64,000 bases of DNA, from IMG/VR virus record IMGVR_UViG_3300030104_003924, positions 6,647 to 70,646 of that record. One strand, written 5' to 3'. How positions within the stretch are numbered: position 1 is the first letter of the stretch; every line of letters begins with the position of its first letter. The stretch comes from a virus. A program made the translations under genes and the position numbers. Under the pieces are notes generated by a model. It searched no databases and was not told where the DNA came from. It was given only the letters and a program-made list of their open reading frames with translations. Below are positions 22,423-34,300 of this stretch, in pieces.

Positions 22423-23673
22423 ATGGCAGAAAAAGAAGAAGGACCAATCGTAGATAACGAAGTTGGTTCATTAAAAGTAAAAGAAAAAACAGAAAAACAA
22501 CCAGATGGCAACGAAACTAAAGGTGATGTTACCAAGGTTAAAGAAAAAATGAAAATGAAATCACAAGTTATTGAGGAGTCAGTGACTAAAATTGATTTAA
22601 ACAAACCAACAAAACCAGAAGAAAATGAAACTAAAAAAGATAACACTAACGACAAGGGAGTGGTTGGAGAGTCTAAAGACACCAACACCTCACAAGAACA
22701 AAAAGAAGTACAGTCGAAAGCAGAAGCACAAGAAGCTCCAGTTTTAGAAGAAATAACTTCAACTGAAGAAACAAAAGAAGAAGTTGTTGAATCTACACCT
22801 GAAGAAGTTATAGAGACTATTAAAGAGGCGGAAGCGACTGGAGAACCTTTACCAGAAAATATACAAAAACTTGTAAACTTTATGAGTGAAACTGGTGGAG
22901 ATTTAAATGATTACGTTAAACTTAATCAAGACTATAGTGAGTTAGACAATCAAGATTTACTATATGAATATTATAAACAAACAAAACCTCATTTAAATGC
23001 AGAAGAAATTAACTTCCTTATGGAAGATCAATTCTCTTACGACGAGGATAGAGACGAAGAGAAAGATATTAAAAGAAAAAAATTAGCGTTAAAAGAGCAA
23101 GTTGCCAACGCTAAAAGCCACCTGGACGGGCTAAAGTCCAAATACTATGAAGATATCAAAGCTGGATCGAAACTCACGAGTGAGCAACAGAAAGCAATTG
23201 ATTTCTTTAATAGATACAATGAAGAAGAGGCAAAAAACAAAGAGGGTAACGAGAAAAGAGTATCTAATTTTAAAGAAAAAACTAAAAATGTTTTTAATGA
23301 TAAATTCAAAGGTTTTGAATATAGCATAGGAGACAAAAGGTTTAGATACAACGTTCAAGATGCAGAAAAAGTTAAAGACACTCAAAGCGACATAAGTAAT
23401 TTTATCGGAAAGTTTCTTGATAAAGATCAAAATATGAACGATGCTGAGGGTTATCATAAATCGCTTTTTACAGCAATGAATCCTGACGCTATTGCCAAAC
23501 ACTTCTACGAACAAGGCCAAGCTGATGCTTTAAGAGAAAGCGTTGCTAAAGGTAAAAATATTGACATGGAACCTAGGCAAGCACACGGTGAAGTACAAGC
23601 TGGTGGAGTTAAAGTTAGAGTGTTAGGTGATGACACTTCTGATTTCAAGTTTAAAATTAAAAATAAAAAATAA
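22423..23673 (+). CDS. Scaffold-like acidic protein
   Basis: 416 residues between portal and capsid genes, the classical site of a scaffold. It has an acidic low-complexity N-terminal third (many E and K), a helical core (NIQKLVNFMSETGGDLNDYV; FLMEDQFSYDEDRDEEKD), and a basic C-terminal end KVRVLGDDTSDFKFKIKNKK suited to binding the capsid protein. No protease motif is evident. It would shape the prohead and leave before DNA packaging. Confidence 0.65.
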   Translation: MAEKEEGPIVDNEVGSLKVKEKTEKQPDGNETKGDVTKVKEKMKMKSQVIEESVTKIDLNKPTKPEENETKKDNTNDKGVVGESKDTNTSQEQKEVQSKAEAQEAPVLEEITSTEETKEEVVESTPEEVIETIKEAEATGEPLPENIQKLVNFMSETGGDLNDYVKLNQDYSELDNQDLLYEYYKQTKPHLNAEEINFLMEDQFSYDEDRDEEKDIKRKKLALKEQVANAKSHLDGLKSKYYEDIKAGSKLTSEQQKAIDFFNRYNEEEAKNKEGNEKRVSNFKEKTKNVFNDKFKGFEYSIGDKRFRYNVQDAEKVKDTQSDISNFIGKFLDKDQNMNDAEGYHKSLFTAMNPDAIAKHFYEQGQADALRESVAKGKNIDMEPRQAHGEVQAGGVKVRVLGDDTSDFKFKIKNKK

Positions 23674-23692
23674 CAATTAAAATTACAAAATT

Positions 23693-25204
23693 ATGGCAAT
23701 TACTGCAGGAACTAGTTTGAATAGTGTGCCAGCTCCAAAGAAGCAAACACTAGCTACAAACTATCTAGACCTTTCATCTGCGTCAAACGCAGGTTGGGGA
23801 CAACAATATGTACCAGATCTAATGGAGAAAGAAGCTGAGGTATTTGGTCCTAGGACTATATCTGGTTTCCTTTCGCAAGTTGGAGCTGAAGAAGCGATGC
23901 AAGCTGATCAAGTTATTTGGTCTGAGCAAGGTCGTTTACACTTATCATACAAAGCTTACGTAAGTTCCGCTTCTGGTGGTGCTAACGCGGGTACTGGTGG
24001 TACTTCCGTTATTACGGTAGAAAAAGATATCGATGGTATCGCTATTTCTAGTGATGGTCACGGTATTAGAGTTAACGATATGATTATAGTATCTGATACA
24101 ACTAATGGTATCGTTAAATGTTTAGTTACAGCTGTATCAGCTACAACAGTTGATGTTTTACCTTACGACCTTGGTGCTGCTAATTTAGGCACAACAACTT
24201 CAGAGCAAACAACTATATTAGTTTTTGGTTCTGAATTCGGTAAAGGTGCAAGCTATCCTGATGGAGGTGCGGCTACTACTTCTAGTGATTCTAGAGGTGC
24301 TAACGAGCCAAGATTTACTACTTTCACAAACAAACCAATTATAATGAAAGATTACTACGAAGTATCAGGTTCTGATGTTTCTAAAATCGGTTGGGTTGAA
24401 ATCGCTGCTGAAGATGGTACTTCTGGTTACTTATGGTACTTAAAAGCTGAGTCTGACACTAGAGCACGTTTTAATGACTATATTGAAATGGCAATGATTG
24501 AATCTGAGAAAAACGATGCTTCATCTTTAGTTGACAACTCGATTAACTTAGGTTCTACTGGAACTGGTACTGGTGCTGCTGGTACTGAAGGTTTATTCGC
24601 TGCTGTTGAATCAAGAGGTAACTTAACTTCTGGTATTACTGGTGTTAACGCTGCTACTGATTTAGCTGAGTTCGATGCTATCTTAGCTGAGTTTGATAAT
24701 CAAGGTGCTATTGAAGAAAACATGATGTTCGTTAATAGAGCTACGTCTCTAGCAATGGATGACATGCTAGCTTCTATGAATTCTTACGGCGCTGGTGGTA
24801 CTTCTTATGGAGTATTCAACAACTCTGAAGATATGGCTTTAAACTTAGGTTTCTCTGGATTCCGAAGAGGTTCTTATGACTTCTACAAATCTGACTTCAG
24901 ATACTTAAATGACAAGGCTACAAGAGGTGGAATTAATGCTGCTAGTACTGCTAACGCTACTAGAGGTATAATGATTCCAGCTGGTACTTCTACTGTTTAT
25001 GACCAAATGTTAGGGAAAAACTTAAAACGTCCGTTCTTACACGTTCGTTATAGAGCTTCTCAAACTGATGACAGAAGAATGAAAACTTGGACAACTGGTT
25101 CTGTTGGAGCTGCTACATCCGCTTTAGATGCGATGCAAATCCACATGTTAACTGAAAGATGTTTAATTACTCAAGGTGCTAACAACTTCATGTTATTGAA
25201 GTAA
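23693..25204 (+). CDS. Major capsid protein
   Basis: 503 residues, beginning MAITAGTSLNSVPAPKKQTL, no signal peptide. Long beta-rich, Gly/Ala/Thr-rich body with FLSQVGAEEAMQADQVIWSE near residue 62 and a C-terminal MLGKNLKRPFLHVRYRASQT. Position (portal, scaffold, then this gene), length and an intrinsic terminator directly after it fit the MCP. Codon use in its second half visibly favours GCT, GGT, AAC and TTC more than neighbours, as expected for a very highly expressed gene. Confidence 0.8.
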   Translation: MAITAGTSLNSVPAPKKQTLATNYLDLSSASNAGWGQQYVPDLMEKEAEVFGPRTISGFLSQVGAEEAMQADQVIWSEQGRLHLSYKAYVSSASGGANAGTGGTSVITVEKDIDGIAISSDGHGIRVNDMIIVSDTTNGIVKCLVTAVSATTVDVLPYDLGAANLGTTTSEQTTILVFGSEFGKGASYPDGGAATTSSDSRGANEPRFTTFTNKPIIMKDYYEVSGSDVSKIGWVEIAAEDGTSGYLWYLKAESDTRARFNDYIEMAMIESEKNDASSLVDNSINLGSTGTGTGAAGTEGLFAAVESRGNLTSGITGVNAATDLAEFDAILAEFDNQGAIEENMMFVNRATSLAMDDMLASMNSYGAGGTSYGVFNNSEDMALNLGFSGFRRGSYDFYKSDFRYLNDKATRGGINAASTANATRGIMIPAGTSTVYDQMLGKNLKRPFLHVRYRASQTDDRRMKTWTTGSVGAATSALDAMQIHMLTERCLITQGANNFMLLK

Positions 25205-25222
25205 GCATTTATATTTTAAAGA

Positions 25223-25255
25223 GACTGGGATTAATTTCCCAGTCCCTTTATTTTT
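25223..25255 (+). terminator. Rho-independent terminator after the capsid gene
   Basis: Eight-pair stem GACTGGGA/TCCCAGTC with a six-base loop followed by CCTTTATTTTT. Confidence 0.8.
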
Positions 25256-25279
25256 ATTAATTTTATTATATATTATATT

Positions 25280-26137
25280 ATGGCAAAAAAAGCAAAAAAA
25301 GTGGCAAAACCACAAGTAGAAGAAACGTTTGAAGAAACGTTTGAAGAAGTAGCGGTAGAAACACCGCCGGTTGTAGAACAACCAAAAGCAAGAGAAAGAA
25401 AAAAACCATCTAACGAATGGGAAATAAGAGATAGATTATATTTATTAAAGGGTGGTAAAAAACCGCTTTCAAGATCAATAAAATCAGCTAGTATATATTA
25501 TTTTGACGAGGAAAAAGGTTACGAAAGAGAACTTAAATATTGTCAAAATCAAAAAACTCCTTTTGTAGATGAAATGAAAGGTGATCAAAGATTAGAACAT
25601 ATTATCTTTAGATCTGGGCAATTATTTGTACCAAAAGAAAAAACAACATTACAAAAACTTTTATCATTATATCATCCTCATAGAGATAAATTATATGAAG
25701 AATATATGCCAGCAGCAATAGCAGCTGATGAGATAGATGTGCTAGAAATGCAAGTTGACGCCTTAATGGCAGCTAGAAATATCGATATTGATATGGCAGA
25801 GGCTATTATGCGTGTAGAGGTTGGTTCTAAGGTATCAGATTTAAGTTCTAAGGAACTTAGAAGAGATTTATTAGTATTTGCGCGTAATAATCCTAAACTA
25901 TTCTTAGAACTCGCGGATGATGAAAACGTAATGCTAAGAAATTTTGGTATTAAAGCTGTAGAAAGTGGAATATTAAGATTGTCTTCTGATCAAAGAAATT
26001 TCTTATGGGGTTCTAATGGTAGAAAAATAATGGTTATACCATTTGACGAGCATCCATATACTGCTTTAGCACATTGGTTTAAAACTGATGAAGGTATGGA
26101 GATATACTCAAATATAGAAAAAAGATTAAATCAATAA
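25280..26137 (+). CDS. Conserved head/connector-region protein
   Basis: 285 residues. N-terminal 40 residues are Lys/Glu/Val low complexity (VEETFEETFEEVAVETPPVV), then NEWEIRDRLYLLKGGKKPLS and a helical C-terminal half (LSSKELRRDLLVFARNNPKL; NFGIKAVESGILRLSSDQRN). I recall similar proteins next to capsid genes in uncultured marine phages, role unknown. The repeat EETFEETFEE is a short internal duplication. Confidence 0.55.
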   Translation: MAKKAKKVAKPQVEETFEETFEEVAVETPPVVEQPKARERKKPSNEWEIRDRLYLLKGGKKPLSRSIKSASIYYFDEEKGYERELKYCQNQKTPFVDEMKGDQRLEHIIFRSGQLFVPKEKTTLQKLLSLYHPHRDKLYEEYMPAAIAADEIDVLEMQVDALMAARNIDIDMAEAIMRVEVGSKVSDLSSKELRRDLLVFARNNPKLFLELADDENVMLRNFGIKAVESGILRLSSDQRNFLWGSNGRKIMVIPFDEHPYTALAHWFKTDEGMEIYSNIEKRLNQ

Positions 26138-26146
26138 TCAATTAAT

Positions 26147-26175
26147 ATGGTTGCCCTTCGGGGCGACCATTTATT
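26147..26175 (+). terminator. Hairpin with TTCG tetraloop
   Basis: A ten-pair stem (one G-T wobble) ATGGTTGCCC/GGGCGACCAT closed by TTCG lies ten bases after a stop codon and is followed by TTATT. It is probably a terminator or an mRNA-end stabiliser. Confidence 0.65.
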
Positions 26176-26189
26176 AAAAATCAAATTAT

Positions 26190-26378
26190 ATGAAAAAATC
26201 AAAAGGATTAGGCGATACAATAGAAAAAATAACACAAGCGACTGGTATAAAAAAAGTTGTAGACACCGTTAGTAAAGCTACTGGGAAGGATTGCGGTTGC
26301 GGGAAACGCAAAGAAAGTCTAAACAAATTATTTCCTTATAATCCAAAAGGGCAATGGCTAAGTCAAAGGTTTAAATAA
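26190..26378 (+). CDS. 62-aa protein with CGCG motif
   Basis: Begins MKKSKGLGDTIEKITQATGI, then KDCGCGKRKESLNKLFPYNP. The Cys-Gly-Cys cluster followed by KR and LNxLFPY is a pattern I associate with small phage proteins beside head-completion genes. A metal-binding or structural role is possible. Basic overall. Confidence 0.6.
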   Translation: MKKSKGLGDTIEKITQATGIKKVVDTVSKATGKDCGCGKRKESLNKLFPYNPKGQWLSQRFK

Positions 26379-26387
26379 AAAAATAAA

Positions 26388-27095
26388 ATGGTTAATATAG
26401 ATACGGTATATCAAAGAGTTTTAGCTTTAGCTAATAAAGAGCAAAGGGGTTATATAACACCTCTAGAGTTTAATCTTTTAGCTAACCAAGCACAGCTAGA
26501 CGTTTTTGAGCAATATTTTTACGATAGAAATCAAACAACTAGAGTTCCTGGTAATGGTACTCATTTTTCAGATGTAGACAGCATGTTGGATGAAAAAATA
26601 TCTATATTTGAAGTTGAAGTTAATTCTTCAAATGGGATTTTACCAGTTAATCTTTATCGATTAGGATCTATAATGACAAGTCCTTCTCAGGGCGTAACAG
26701 TAGAAGCAAAAAACGTTAACATAAGAGATTGGTCTAATATTAGCAATTCACCTTTATTACAACCAACAGATAATAGACCTGTTTATATAAGAAGAAACAA
26801 CACAGTTGAAGTGTTTGGAACTGATAATGTTAATATAGCTCTTGGAGCTAATACCGCTGTTATTAATTATATAGCACAACCAAACAGAGTTGAATGGGGA
26901 TATGATGTAGTTGGAGAGAAAGCGTTATATAATGGTTCTCCAAATAAAACAACTCACTTTCAACATCATCCATCTGAAGAAACCACTCTAGTTATAAAGA
27001 TATTAGAATTAGCGGGTGTTATAATACAAGATCCAGGTGTTATACAATATGCTGATCAAGAGCAAACAAAGAAAATACAACAAGAAAAATCATAA
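26388..27095 (+). CDS. Head-tail connector/ring protein candidate
   Basis: 235 residues. Begins MVNIDTVYQRVLALANKEQR and continues GYITPLEFNLLANQAQLDVF, a start seen in a recurring family of Bacteroidota-phage virion proteins. Mixed alpha/beta with a beta-rich centre (NNTVEVFGTDNVNIALGANT). Located between the capsid genes and a tail-adaptor-like protein, it is probably part of the neck. Exact ring number cannot be assigned. Confidence 0.55.
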   Translation: MVNIDTVYQRVLALANKEQRGYITPLEFNLLANQAQLDVFEQYFYDRNQTTRVPGNGTHFSDVDSMLDEKISIFEVEVNSSNGILPVNLYRLGSIMTSPSQGVTVEAKNVNIRDWSNISNSPLLQPTDNRPVYIRRNNTVEVFGTDNVNIALGANTAVINYIAQPNRVEWGYDVVGEKALYNGSPNKTTHFQHHPSEETTLVIKILELAGVIIQDPGVIQYADQEQTKKIQQEKS

Positions 27096-27098
27096 TAA

Positions 27099-28298
27099 AT
27101 GGGATTAATAAAGCAAACGCAACAACAGTATTATGGAGGAACCAAGTCATTTACTGGTGATGGTGTAACAAATATATTTACTATATCAACAACAGTAACT
27201 CAATTCCCAACAACTTTTAGCGCAACGGGTGTAGAGAATCCAAATGTAAATGTTTATATAAATGGAGTTTTATATGCACAATCTTTTTTAGACGCAGGTG
27301 GTATACAAACAGTTAACTATGATTTTAATTATACAGTTACAGATGGCTGGCATGTTAACTTTCTTATAACAACACCTGCTGTTGGTGAAAATATAAAAGT
27401 AGTAGTAGACACGAGTCAATACCAAAACCCGGCTACAAATATAGTAGAGGACGTTGTGCCTTATCAATTTACTACACTTAAAGATATTATCAATAATTTT
27501 ATAATAGCATATACTGGTGAAGATAAAATAATATCTAAAGCAAATAGAACTGACATACAGTTTCATGCCATGAGAGCACTGCAAGAATTATCATTCGATA
27601 CTTTTAAATCGACTAAAGCCCAGGAAATAGAAATACCTCCATCTTTAAAAATGATACTTCCACATGACTATGTTAACTATGTAAAACTAACATGGAAAGA
27701 TTCTGCTGGTATTGAAAAAGTAATATACCCTTCTATAGTATCATCTGATCCAAAAGCTATAAAACAAAATAGTGATGGTACGTATGATTTTGATATTAAT
27801 GGAGACGGTATAAACGACACGCCAAACCTAATAAGTCCAGATGATTCAGATACATGGCAAAGTTATAATTCCGCAACGGTAGTTCAAAATAACATTTCTA
27901 GCTATGAAGATGACACTTATTGGCCTTTAGATGGTAGTAGATATGGTATAAACCCACAACAAGCGCAATCTAATGGTGCTTTTTACATAAACGATACCGA
28001 AGGTTATATACATTTTAGTTCAAATATGGCAGGACTAACTGTAACGCTTAAATATATAAGCGATAGTCTTGGTACAGATGAAGAGATGCAAGTACATAAA
28101 CTAGCTGAAGAAGCTATGTATAAACATATTATGTATGCGTTACTTTCAACAAGAATGAATATACCGGAGTACGTAATACAAAGATATAAAAAAGAAAGGT
28201 TTGCTGAAACAAGAAAAGCAAAACTAAGACTATCAAATATCAAACTAGAAGAAATCACTCAAATTTTAAGAGGTAAATCCAAATTTATAAAACACTAG
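27099..28298 (+). CDS. Tail adaptor / ring protein candidate
   Basis: 399 residues. N-terminal beta domain (SFTGDGVTNIFTISTTVTQF), then a helical core FTTLKDIINNFIIAYTGEDK ... IQFHAMRALQELSFDTFKST followed by LPHDYVNYVKLTW, which resembles the four-helix core of gp11/TtuA-type tail adaptors. The C-terminal region (MQVHKLAEEAMYKHIMYALL) is again helical. It probably sits between portal and tail nozzle. Homology is by pattern only. Confidence 0.55.
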   Translation: MGLIKQTQQQYYGGTKSFTGDGVTNIFTISTTVTQFPTTFSATGVENPNVNVYINGVLYAQSFLDAGGIQTVNYDFNYTVTDGWHVNFLITTPAVGENIKVVVDTSQYQNPATNIVEDVVPYQFTTLKDIINNFIIAYTGEDKIISKANRTDIQFHAMRALQELSFDTFKSTKAQEIEIPPSLKMILPHDYVNYVKLTWKDSAGIEKVIYPSIVSSDPKAIKQNSDGTYDFDINGDGINDTPNLISPDDSDTWQSYNSATVVQNNISSYEDDTYWPLDGSRYGINPQQAQSNGAFYINDTEGYIHFSSNMAGLTVTLKYISDSLGTDEEMQVHKLAEEAMYKHIMYALLSTRMNIPEYVIQRYKKERFAETRKAKLRLSNIKLEEITQILRGKSKFIKH

Positions 28299-28301
28299 AA
28301 T

Positions 28302-31300
28302 ATGCCTGAAATGAAACACAACTTTCAGAGAGGTCGAATGAATAAAGACCTTGACGAGAGACTAGTACCAGATGGTGAGTATAGAGACGCGTTGAATATT
28401 GAGGTGTCTACCTCGAATGACTCTAATCTTGGAACTGTACAAACCCTTAAAGGTAATTTATTTCTTCCAGGTCAATTACAAAGTGGTACCTGTATTGGTT
28501 CTATAGCTAACGATAGAGTTAATAAATTATACTTCATGGTTGCTGGTGATACTAGAGATGTTATAGTTGAATATGACTATGATACAGAAACATTTTTACC
28601 GGTATGCGTTGATAATCATGCGCAACAAGGTGTTAGAGCGTTAAACTTTAATTCTGACTTTTTAATTACAGGTATTAATATTATTGAAGATTTATTATTT
28701 TGGACGGACAACAACTCTGAGCCTAAAAGAATAAACATAACAAGAGGAAAAGCGGGTAGTTCTAACTGGACTACCCATACTAGTTTAATGGTAACTGATA
28801 CTTCGGTTAACGCGGCTCCCAACGCGCTCGTTAACACAGGTAAACCCATAGAAGAACAACATTTAACGGTTATAAAAAAAGGACCGCCAGCTGCCCCGGT
28901 TTTAGAGATGATCGATACTTCGTTTGGTGATGAAGATGGCGATGGAGATGTTGGTGGTGACGAGTTAAATAGAGAGTGTACTGTTGGGATGGGTGGAACT
29001 ATGGATCAGTTTGTAGATATAAATACTGGTCAAATTGCTGCTGGTAGTCAAATAGTGATAAGTGTAGTTGGTGATTTAGACGGGGATACCGGTTATCAAG
29101 CTGGTACTGATTTTGTGGCTGGAGATTACATAATTGTCTACGCTTGGGACGACACTTCTGTTAAGGTTAGGTTAAAAGTTGTTAGTGGCGGTTCTATTGG
29201 TTATACTTGTAAAATATTATCTGGGGACATAGAGATAACAGATTACGAAAGATTAATGGTAAAACTCGAGCAAAAAGATCCTCTTTTTCAGTTTAAATTT
29301 GTAAGATTTGCTTGTAGATATAAATATGAAGACGGGGAATACTCAGCGTTTTCACCTTTTACCCAGCCAGCCTTTTTACCTGGAAAATTTAACTATGTAC
29401 CAAAGGAGGGCTATAATCTTGGTATGTTTAATAATTTAAGAAAACTAGCTATAAGAGATTTTGTACATGATAGACAAATAACCGATGATGTTGTTGCTAT
29501 TGACATTTTGTATAAAGAATCAAATTCTCCTAATATTTACTCTGTAAAAACTATAAAAAAAAGAGACTATAACCAAAACAAATGGGACGAGTGGAATGGT
29601 ATATCTAGCACTGAACTTTTAAACCCAGCTAATGCATCGTACTGGAACAACACTAAAGGTAGGGTTAAAGGATATATGCCTATATTAACAGAGTTAATAC
29701 ACGCTGTTCTACCTGCAAACCAACTGCTTAGACCTTGGGATAATGTTCCTAGAAAAGCTCTAGCTCAAGAGGTGATAGGAAATAGATTGGTTTATGGTAA
29801 CTATTTACAAAATTATAATTTTCAAAATTCTAATAATAGTCATATAAAAGTAGATATACAAACAACCCTACATAGCGCTACCGTTGGTGATCAATTTCCT
29901 CAAGAATTACCCGTTGGTTTATTGGACCACATGGAGTATAATCCTGCTAAATCCATTAAATCACTTAGAACTTATCAAGTAGGTGTTGTTTATTTAGATG
30001 AATATGGAAGAGAAACGCCTGTTTTTTCTGAAGACAAGCAGGGCACTAGTAATGCAAGTAATGTAACAACTCAATCTTCTATATATATAGAAAAGGTTAA
30101 AGCGCCTAAAAGAAACGCCTTGCAGGTAACAATGAGAAACAACCCGCCAAGTTGGGCTACCCACATGAAGTTTTTTATTAAAGAAACATCTAACGAGTAT
30201 TACAATTTATGTATGGACCGTTGGTATGACGCTGAAGATGGTAATATTTGGCTATCATTTCCAAGTGCTGACAGAAATAAAGTAGATGAAGAAACTTTTT
30301 TGATACTTAAAAAAGAACATGATAATAGTGAGTTTGTTCACGAGCCTGGTAGGTATAAAATTATAGCTATAGAAAACGAAGCGCCTAGATTTATTAAACT
30401 ACAAAATATTTCCATGGGTTCTATTGTTGATTTCTATGACAACTCTGATCCAGCAAATGCTTTTTGGCAATTAGGACCAAACGCAAATGGTTTTCCAGGA
30501 TCTTCAAGTAGTAGTTTACACTCTTTTCAAGTTAACGTGCATAAAACAGCGTTTGAAGCAGCTGGTTGGAAAGAAAGTTTGATAAATCAAGATATATCTC
30601 AATGTTTTTTTAGAATGGTTGGAGCAGGTGTTGGTACTAGTAAATGGTACAGAGTAAAACAAATTACTTGGGACGGTGGAGATGGAACATATGTTATAAA
30701 ATCCGGAAAACAGTTTGGTGGAGATATGGAGTTTACATCTGCAGATGGTACATATCTCAATAGATTAACAAATTTGGAGTTACAAGTAATGAAAAAAATA
30801 CCTGAAGACAGAGCAGAGTTTGACGGTAGATTTTTCGTAAAAATATTAAAAGATGGAACGTTAATAAATAGACTTGGTATTAGTTCTACGGTACAAGATA
30901 ATTTAGTTGTAACCGCTAGTATGAGAGTTCAGTATATATCTCCATTTGCAGAACATCAACCTAGTGGAGGTTGGCATGGCTACGGCACTGAACAGTATAA
31001 AATATCTATTGACTCTGGTAGTGGTAGTCACGAATTTCACCCACCTGGTTATGACGGTGGTGATGGCCAAAAATTTTGGAAAATGGCTGGAGATGACGAA
31101 GACTCAGCTTCTACTAGTGCTTCTTCTGGTTGGTTTATAGATAAAGTTGAGGCTTTTAGACCGTTAAAAGGATCAGTCAAGCATTTTATTGGGTTTGCTA
31201 ATGAGGATAAAGTTAAATGGACCGCTGCTCAAAGCTCTGATAGTGTTAACTGGCAGTATGATTGGGGTAATCCTATAAAAAAATTATTACAAGCAACTGG

Positions 31301-34300
31301 TATTGGTACATACGGATATGGTAGTGGTAATTATTTAGACATGGGTATAAAAGGACCTCCTTCATCACTAACGTCGCAACACGACGTTTCTAAAAGTCAC
31401 GGTATTAATAAAGACATTGGTTTGATACATCTTTCTTATGCTGGTTTAAATACGTCTGAGAGTGGTGGTAATTATTCTGGGGCAAGTGATGGTTATAGTA
31501 ATGATAATTGGGACTTCAAGCAAGGCGCTAAGCATAGTATTGATTTAGCATTTATTGATAAAATTAGAGAAGCAGGTACAATATGGAGGTGGCGAGAAGA
31601 TCCGGGTCAAGTTGTATATAGAACCATAGTTGGAACAGCGGATAATCAAGCGAGTAATTATACCGCAGCCATGATGGGTAGAGAAAAAATGGATAGAGAC
31701 GGCGGGTGGGGAGTTTTTCTTTATAATTACGCTAAAATTAATGATTATATTATAGAAGATCACCATTGTCACTCCGCAAAATGTTGTGGAATTCAAAACC
31801 ACTGGTGGAAAACAGATTTTGGAAGTAGAAACATTAGTGATACAAGTTGTTCAGGTTGTAGTCTTGGTTTTAGCGCTTGTTGTTGGACTGGTTACAGTCT
31901 TGAAGTATCTCTAAGTGATTTAACGGGACACGGTGGTACGGGTGGCGCTGGAGCATGGGACACAAGCGCTTGGATTAGCACTTTTGGTCAATGGCCTGTA
32001 CATAGAAAATTTCCAACTGGTATTCACGATTGGCAGACTTGTTATAATAGACGTAGAAGATTTGCTATTTTTGCAGAGGTTTTAGAAACAGGTGGCAAAA
32101 TAGGCTCTGTTGGTCCGCATTATTACTCTCCAACAAACGATCCAAAGCTACCACCACACTTCGATGTTAACGCAAATCCTATAACAGCCTTTCCAACTGG
32201 ACACGCTTTAGCCGGTCAAACTTTTGAATCACAAGGTTCTATAGCCCCTGGTATTAGACCAGATGGTATGTATTCTGGGTATAATAATCACCCAGGTGGA
32301 CCTTATACTTTTGATAAAGGAGATGGAAATGGTGCTCAATCAATAGATCAAATACCAGAGTTCAAACGTTGGGACGCTAACCACGCTACTAATAACATGG
32401 CTCCTAGACAATCTGGAGAGCCTGGTAGTGTTACTTTTGAAATTTTAGAACACTTTGAAGAAGATTCTGAGAAATTTACTAGCACAAACCCAGCTATATG
32501 GGAGACAGAACCAAAAGAAGATGTTGGATTAGACATATATCACGAAGTAGGACAAATATACCCTATATATCTTAATAATGACACTATAGAACAATTTGTT
32601 GGGCCAGTCCATATAGATATATCGCGCAACTCCTATGTCCAATGTTGGGACCCTCCATACGCACCGGGTAACAACGGTGGAACTATAAACTTAGCAGTAA
32701 ACGGAATTAGAGATGTAAGGGTATTAGCTGCTAAAAATAATTATGTTCGTTTAGGTGTCGTGCAGGGCAACGCTTGGATAGCTCCAGAAGTTTATATGGA
32801 TATAACTGGTGGTGGTTATCCTTCTATAGTTCCTCCTATTGGTTCTTATTTAATATTTCACAGAGCAGATGGAGGTAGAACAGAAGCGCACGTTGGTCCA
32901 AATACTTACACGGTTCCGGGAGAAGGAACTTGGTTTGAGTTAGTTGGAATGCCTGGCGAAGTTGGTGTTCATAGTAAACAAATAAGATTACCTTGGTATA
33001 ATTGCTATTCTTTTGGTAATGGTGTAGAATCTGATAGAATAAGAGATGATTTTAATCAAGTTACAATAGATAATGGACCAAAAGCATCTACAACATTAGA
33101 GCAACCATATTTAGAGGAAAGAAGAACAAATGGGTTTATATGGTCAGGTTTATATAATTCAACGAGTGGTGTTAATGATTTAAACCAATTTATTGCGGCT
33201 GAAAAAATAACTAAAGATACAAACCCTTCTTATGGTAGTATTCAAAAATTACACGCTAGAGATTCGGACCTAGTTGCTTTTTGTGAAGATAGAGTTTTAA
33301 AAGTATTTGCAAATAAAGACGCTTTATATAACGCTGATGGAAATCAAAATTTAGTATCTACAAATAGAGTTTTAGGTAATATAAGACCTTTTATTGGCGA
33401 TTACGGTATATCTTTAAACCCAGAATCATTCGCTTCTGATTCACATAGAGCATATTGGTCTGATTCAAGTAGAGGTGCTATCCTTAGATTATCTCAAGAT
33501 GGTATCACGGCGATATCACAAGCTGGAATGGATGATTTCTTTTCTGATCATTTAGCTGAAACAGGAAATTACAATATAATTGGTAGCTTTGACGATGACA
33601 AAGGTGAGTATAATATTACGTTAGAATCAATACTTTATAATTATGAGGCTCCAGTTGGCCCATGTGGAACTGGTACTTCAGTGGTAGGTGGCACTACAAC
33701 TACAACTACAGCCACAACCGTTTTAAATGACGGTCCAACACCAACCCCAGGGAATCCTCTTGGTGATTACCAAAGATATGGTGGTGCTGTAGATGCGTGG
33801 GCAACGTATATGGAGAGCGGCGGAACTTGTACTAATTGGTGGGTAAATCAAAGCACGGGTGTTGGACAGTGCGTGCAAAACATTGGTTTAGCCGCTATAC
33901 CACAAAACACTATCGGAGGTGGAAGCACTGGTACGTCTAATTTTTACAACCATCAAAGAGGCTGGGCTGGTATACAAGGCGGTAGCAACCACCCAGTAGG
34001 CGTAGGGCACGGCCAACAAGGTCTTATAGCGAATCAAGATTTAACAAATCCTATAACGCTCTGGTTTAACAAGATAACGTGTGGACATGGGGCTGCTCCT
34101 GCAATAGATGCCACTTCTAATTTCGACGCTTTAATATTAGCTTTAAACAACAATGGGCCTGGTAACGTTTATTTATATCAAACACATAGAAACGCTAACT
34201 ACTCTCTGTATGCTTCTTCTTGGGCTGGATATACTCAAAACTGGCCTAACAACTGGCCTCACGCACATCAACCAGAAACTATTTATTCTATACAAAGTAT